Shown: one piece after another, positions 4,972-6,569 of the stretch
How positions within the stretch are numbered: position 1 is the stretch's first letter
Layout: each line of letters opens with the position of its first letter
Assembly: GCA_030838305.1 (NCBI GenBank)
Contig: JAUTWY010000069.1
Span: 1-6,569 of the forward strand
Origin: Acidobacteriaceae bacterium
GTDB lineage: Bacteria; Acidobacteriota; Terriglobia; Terriglobales; Acidobacteriaceae
Direction: 5' to 3'
DNA: 6,569 bases
Made by a program: the position numbers and the translations under genes
The notes under the pieces: generated by a model
Databases searched by the model: none
What the model was told of the DNA's origin: nothing
The model's input: only the letters and a program-made list of their open reading frames with translations

Positions 4972-5220
4972 TCAGAAATCGCGGCGCCTGCCGTACCAGC
5001 AATCCCAGTCTCGGCGGCTGTCCCAGCCACCATTAGCTCGCCAAGCAGTCCATGCCTGGTAATCGTACCGCTCGCTGTAGGGATTTCCCGGATCCCTGCT
5101 CTGGCAATAGGCTTTCTGAGAGGAATGGCGAGGGCTAGACATCACGTGCTGGGCCATTGCCGGCCCTAAGAGCAAGGAACAAAGAATTGCGACAGCGCTA
5201 AGGAGCCCGAGTTTGGTCAT
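4972..5220 (-). CDS. Small exported protein, MTKFK signal type, 82 residues
   Basis: On the minus strand ATG (5218-5220) follows GGAG by 11 bases. Residues 1-23 (MTKLGLLSAVAILCSLLLGP then AMA) form a signal peptide with cleavage before Q24. The mature protein has KAYCQSRDPGNPYSERYDYQ then AWTAWRANGGWDSRRDWDCW, with Cys 39 and 74 likely paired. The CQSRDPGNPYSxxYDYQAW pattern is familiar from short exported proteins of Bradyrhizobium, with no known role. The first codons resemble those of the stub at 1107 at DNA level (CTTAGCG shared, followed by similar ATTCT-containing codons). The protein ends abruptly in Arg-rich YGRRRDF close to a transposase fragment, so its last residues may have been altered by that insertion. 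An AT-rich region with a CAATTAAATTG palindrome lies upstream. Confidence 0.78.
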   Translation of the reverse strand: MTKLGLLSAVAILCSLLLGPAMAQHVMSSPRHSSQKAYCQSRDPGNPYSERYDYQAWTAWRANGGWDSRRDWDCWYGRRRDF

Positions 5221-5274
5221 AGTTCGTTAAACTCCATCTCTGGTGGGCTGACATAGGATCGTATTTCGGCGACA

Positions 5275-5285
5275 CAATTAAATTG
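5275..5285 (-). promoter_or_regulatory. CAATTAAATTG palindrome upstream of the exported-protein gene
   Basis: This is an exact inverted repeat (CAATT/AATTG around one A), 55 bases upstream of the ATG at 5220 and inside the only AT-rich patch before that gene. It may be a promoter or operator site. It matches no named consensus that I recognise. Confidence 0.25.
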
Positions 5286-5327
5286 CATTTTAGAAACTGC
5301 TGGTGTGTTAAGGCAGCGCGTGATCGG

Positions 5328-5438
5328 TCAAGCGAGCGTCGGCGGCGTGGCCGCCCCGGCGCCCACGGTTCCGGCCAGCGCCTCGCACTTCTCTTTGAAC
5401 GTCTGAGCCGCTGGCGATCGTGTTCGGCTTTGCTTCAT
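5328..5438 (-). pseudogene. Possible N-terminal fragment of a tannase/feruloyl-esterase-like exported protein
   Basis: A minus-strand frame from ATG 5438 to TGA 5328 reads MKQSRTRSPAAQTFKEKCEA then LAGTVGAGAATPPTLA. From AAQTF onward 22 of 25 third positions are G or C, much more biased than the surroundings. The AQT..KCEALAGT..GAAT.....L pattern resembles the mature start of bacterial tannase/feruloyl esterase proteins, which begin just after the signal peptide with C-x-x-L-A-G. The signal peptide and the whole catalytic part are absent. The match is short and from memory, so a chance frame is possible. Confidence 0.25.
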
Positions 5439-5484
5439 GAATTCGGTTGAACGCCGGCGCGACTAGTTCACGAAAGAGCGTCGA

Positions 5485-5599
5485 TTTTTCTAAATCTTTA
5501 GCCTCTACTGATCCCGTCGTATCACCAGTTCAAAACTGGATAGCTTTTTGCTATTTCTTAGCCAGTTGTAGACTGGACGGTCTTCTACCCATTCCTTAG
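5485..5599. repeat. Degenerate ~37-bp tandem repeat with hairpins
   Basis: Two adjoining units (5525-5561 and 5562-5599) begin CCAGTT-NNNN-ACTGGA and end ATTTCTTAG or ATTCCTTAG. They share about 26 of 37 positions. Each unit's head is an inverted repeat (CCAGTT/AACTGG at 5525-5539, CCAGT/ACTGG at 5562-5576). Unit 1 also holds ATAGC-TTTTT-GCTAT (5540-5554). A third, poorer copy of the tail (TTTTTCTAAATCTTTAGCC) is at 5485-5503. A 62-codon minus-strand frame from GTG 5693 runs through the repeat, but 37 is not a multiple of three and no ribosome site is seen, so I do not call that frame a gene. Confidence 0.55.
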
Positions 5600-5627
5600 C
5601 AGTCACGAGATCCTGTTGCGTATGAAT

Positions 5628-5644
5628 GGCCGCTTTGCGCGGCC
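5628..5644. repeat. Short GC hairpin
   Basis: GGCCGC (5628-5633) and GCGGCC (5639-5644) pair around TTTGC. It has no adjoining T-tract, and its role is unknown. Confidence 0.35.
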
Positions 5645-5669
5645 ACGAGCGGACGTCCGCGGTTGAGCC

Positions 5670-5694
5670 AAAAAACATTCCTGAGAGCCTCACG
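5670..5694 (-). terminator. Weak terminator candidate after the phosphofructokinase gene
   Basis: Reading the minus strand, TGAG-GCT-CTCA is followed six bases later by TTTTTT (plus-strand 5670-5675). It begins about 25 bases after the phosphofructokinase stop. The 4-bp stem is short and its gap to the T run is long, so confidence is low. Confidence 0.3.
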
Positions 5695-5718
5695 TTGAGA
5701 ATGCTCTATCCGGCATTT

Positions 5719-6569
5719 TCACACGAACGGCAGGAAGATATCGGGCCGTTTGGGTAGAAGCCGTCGAAAATAGCGCCGTCCTTCATCCGAAACGGTATTG
5801 CTGCCGGCAAAGAAGTCGTCCGGCATATGGCGTGTTTTGCCAGCCACACGTTCGAGCGGCACGATCAGAGGTTCGATGCTGCCGCCGTCATAGTGCAGCA
5901 CCACCGATCCACTGCCGGTTAAGGCGCTTTGCGCGGCAAATGCGCCAGCGGCGAAAGCCTCCTTGCTGTCGGTTTCGTCGATCACGCCGATATATCCGCG
6001 TGGCAGATAGCCCAGCGTATCGACACGCGCCCTTGCTTTGGGAAAACGCGATTTCAGCGCTTTCCTGATCTCGATGCCGAGATCACCGCTCGTCAATTGC
6101 AGATTGCCATGGCCGTCGCGCTCGACCGCCTCGCCCGCCAGCGCCTCGGCGAGAGGCCGGCCGGCCTCGTCCTGCACTCCCTCGGACATCGAGACGATGC
6201 AGCGGCCCAGGCGCGCATAAACGGCATCGACCTCGTCGAGGAACTGAACAACCGAGAATGGCTTTTCCGGGGTGTAGATCAGATTCGGAGCATCGTCAGG
6301 CGATTGCTGCCAGCCCGCGGCAGCGGCGGAGAGGAAGCCGGCATGACGGCCCATGACGATGGCCACATAGATGCCAGGCATGGCGCGAAAATCGAGATCC
6401 ATGCTGACAAGGGCATTGGCGACGAAGGCGGCGGCCGAGATAAAGCCGGGGACGTGATCGTTCTCCACCAGGTCGTTATCGATGGTCTTGGGGGCATGCA
6501 CGAAATGGCATGGGCCACTTGACTGTTGACGCAGCAGTTCGAGCGTTCCGGCGGTGTCATTGCCGCCAA
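5719..6569 (-). CDS. pfp: PPi-type 6-phosphofructokinase (5' end outside the window)
   Basis: 282 C-terminal residues are visible, and the reading frame continues past 6569, so the N-terminus is missing. The enzyme phosphorylates fructose 6-phosphate to fructose 1,6-bisphosphate in the cytosol. Motifs in order (numbered from the first visible residue): GGNDT at 1-5, the phosphoryl-donor site, with Asp at the fourth place where ATP-dependent enzymes have Gly (GGDGS); PKTIDND at 26-32, where D30 is the catalytic base and the Lys (Gly in bacterial ATP enzymes) also marks PPi use; MGRHAG at 72-77 for sugar-phosphate binding; SMSEG for the conserved Glu; and LGYLPRG for the conserved Arg. Together these favour pyrophosphate, with a reversible reaction, over ATP. 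The family is usually about 350-420 residues, so roughly a quarter to a third is off-window. GTG 6435-6437 style internal starts are not needed because GGNDT is in frame upstream. No glycolytic neighbour is visible. The symbol pfp follows the donor inference. Confidence 0.88.
   Translation of the reverse strand, partial: GGNDTAGTLELLRQQSSGPCHFVHAPKTIDNDLVENDHVPGFISAAAFVANALVSMDLDFRAMPGIYVAIVMGRHAGFLSAAAAGWQQSPDDAPNLIYTPEKPFSVVQFLDEVDAVYARLGRCIVSMSEGVQDEAGRPLAEALAGEAVERDGHGNLQLTSGDLGIEIRKALKSRFPKARARVDTLGYLPRGYIGVIDETDSKEAFAAGAFAAQSALTGSGSVVLHYDGGSIEPLIVPLERVAGKTRHMPDDFFAGSNTVSDEGRRYFRRLLPKRPDIFLPFV

Noticed and set aside
5461..5503. Possible tts box or nod box (CGAAAG and CGATTTTTCTAAATC elements)
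   Set aside because: Only isolated parts match the remembered consensus, spacing is off by at least one base, and no effector or nod gene follows on the plus strand.
5505..5693. 62-codon minus-strand frame (GTG start) as a gene
   Set aside because: No ribosome site, it overlaps a terminator candidate, and much of it consists of the 37-bp repeat with hairpins; no family is recognised.
5719..6501. Phosphofructokinase starting at the internal GTG (plus-strand 6499-6501)
   Set aside because: The same frame continues upstream with the conserved GGNDT donor motif to the window edge, so the gene is partial rather than starting there.

Overview
The window looks like accessory DNA from a Bradyrhizobium-type alphaproteobacterium. 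The basis is protein families: short exported proteins with the signal-peptide pattern MTKFKxLSxAA, a DUF3551 protein, a BA14K-like C-terminus, a CPxC zinc-ribbon small protein, a fragment of an IS5-family transposase, and a PPi-type phosphofructokinase. No rRNA, tRNA, CRISPR array or complete insertion sequence is visible. The organism call is inference from these families.

Layout. 1-700: a glycine-rich exported protein broken by a frameshift, then a 67-residue one-span membrane protein. 700-1200: an 18-bp perfect palindrome, a decayed minus-strand exported-protein gene, and a 22-codon stub of an MTKFK-type gene. 1234-1461: a zinc-ribbon protein. 1462-2091: no confident gene, but a strong 12-bp-stem hairpin. 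2155-2403: an exported DUF3551 protein. 2559-3161: a complete cytochrome b561 with all four expected haem histidines, followed at once by a 14-bp tandem repeat. 3278-3559 (minus): the region-4 end of an ECF sigma factor without its front part. 3807-4665: two exported small proteins (79 and 104 residues). 4809-4951 (minus): a transposase fragment with a frameshift and an in-frame stop. 4972-5220 (minus): an 82-residue exported protein. 5221-5718: a possible esterase fragment and a degenerate 37-bp tandem repeat with hairpins. 5719-6569 (minus): a PPi-dependent 6-phosphofructokinase that runs off the window end.

The genes do not form an evident operon or pathway. Intact small exported proteins and two enzymes (b561 and phosphofructokinase) are scattered among at least four gene fossils. 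This fits a genomic island or other region of relaxed selection. I see no complete new defence, secretion or metabolic system. The items most worth a second look are the reuse of one signal-peptide module before unrelated mature parts, the structured repeats at 3167-3208 and 5485-5599, the rearranged sigma fragment that still has a strong upstream Shine-Dalgarno, and the Asn in the phosphofructokinase GGND motif.
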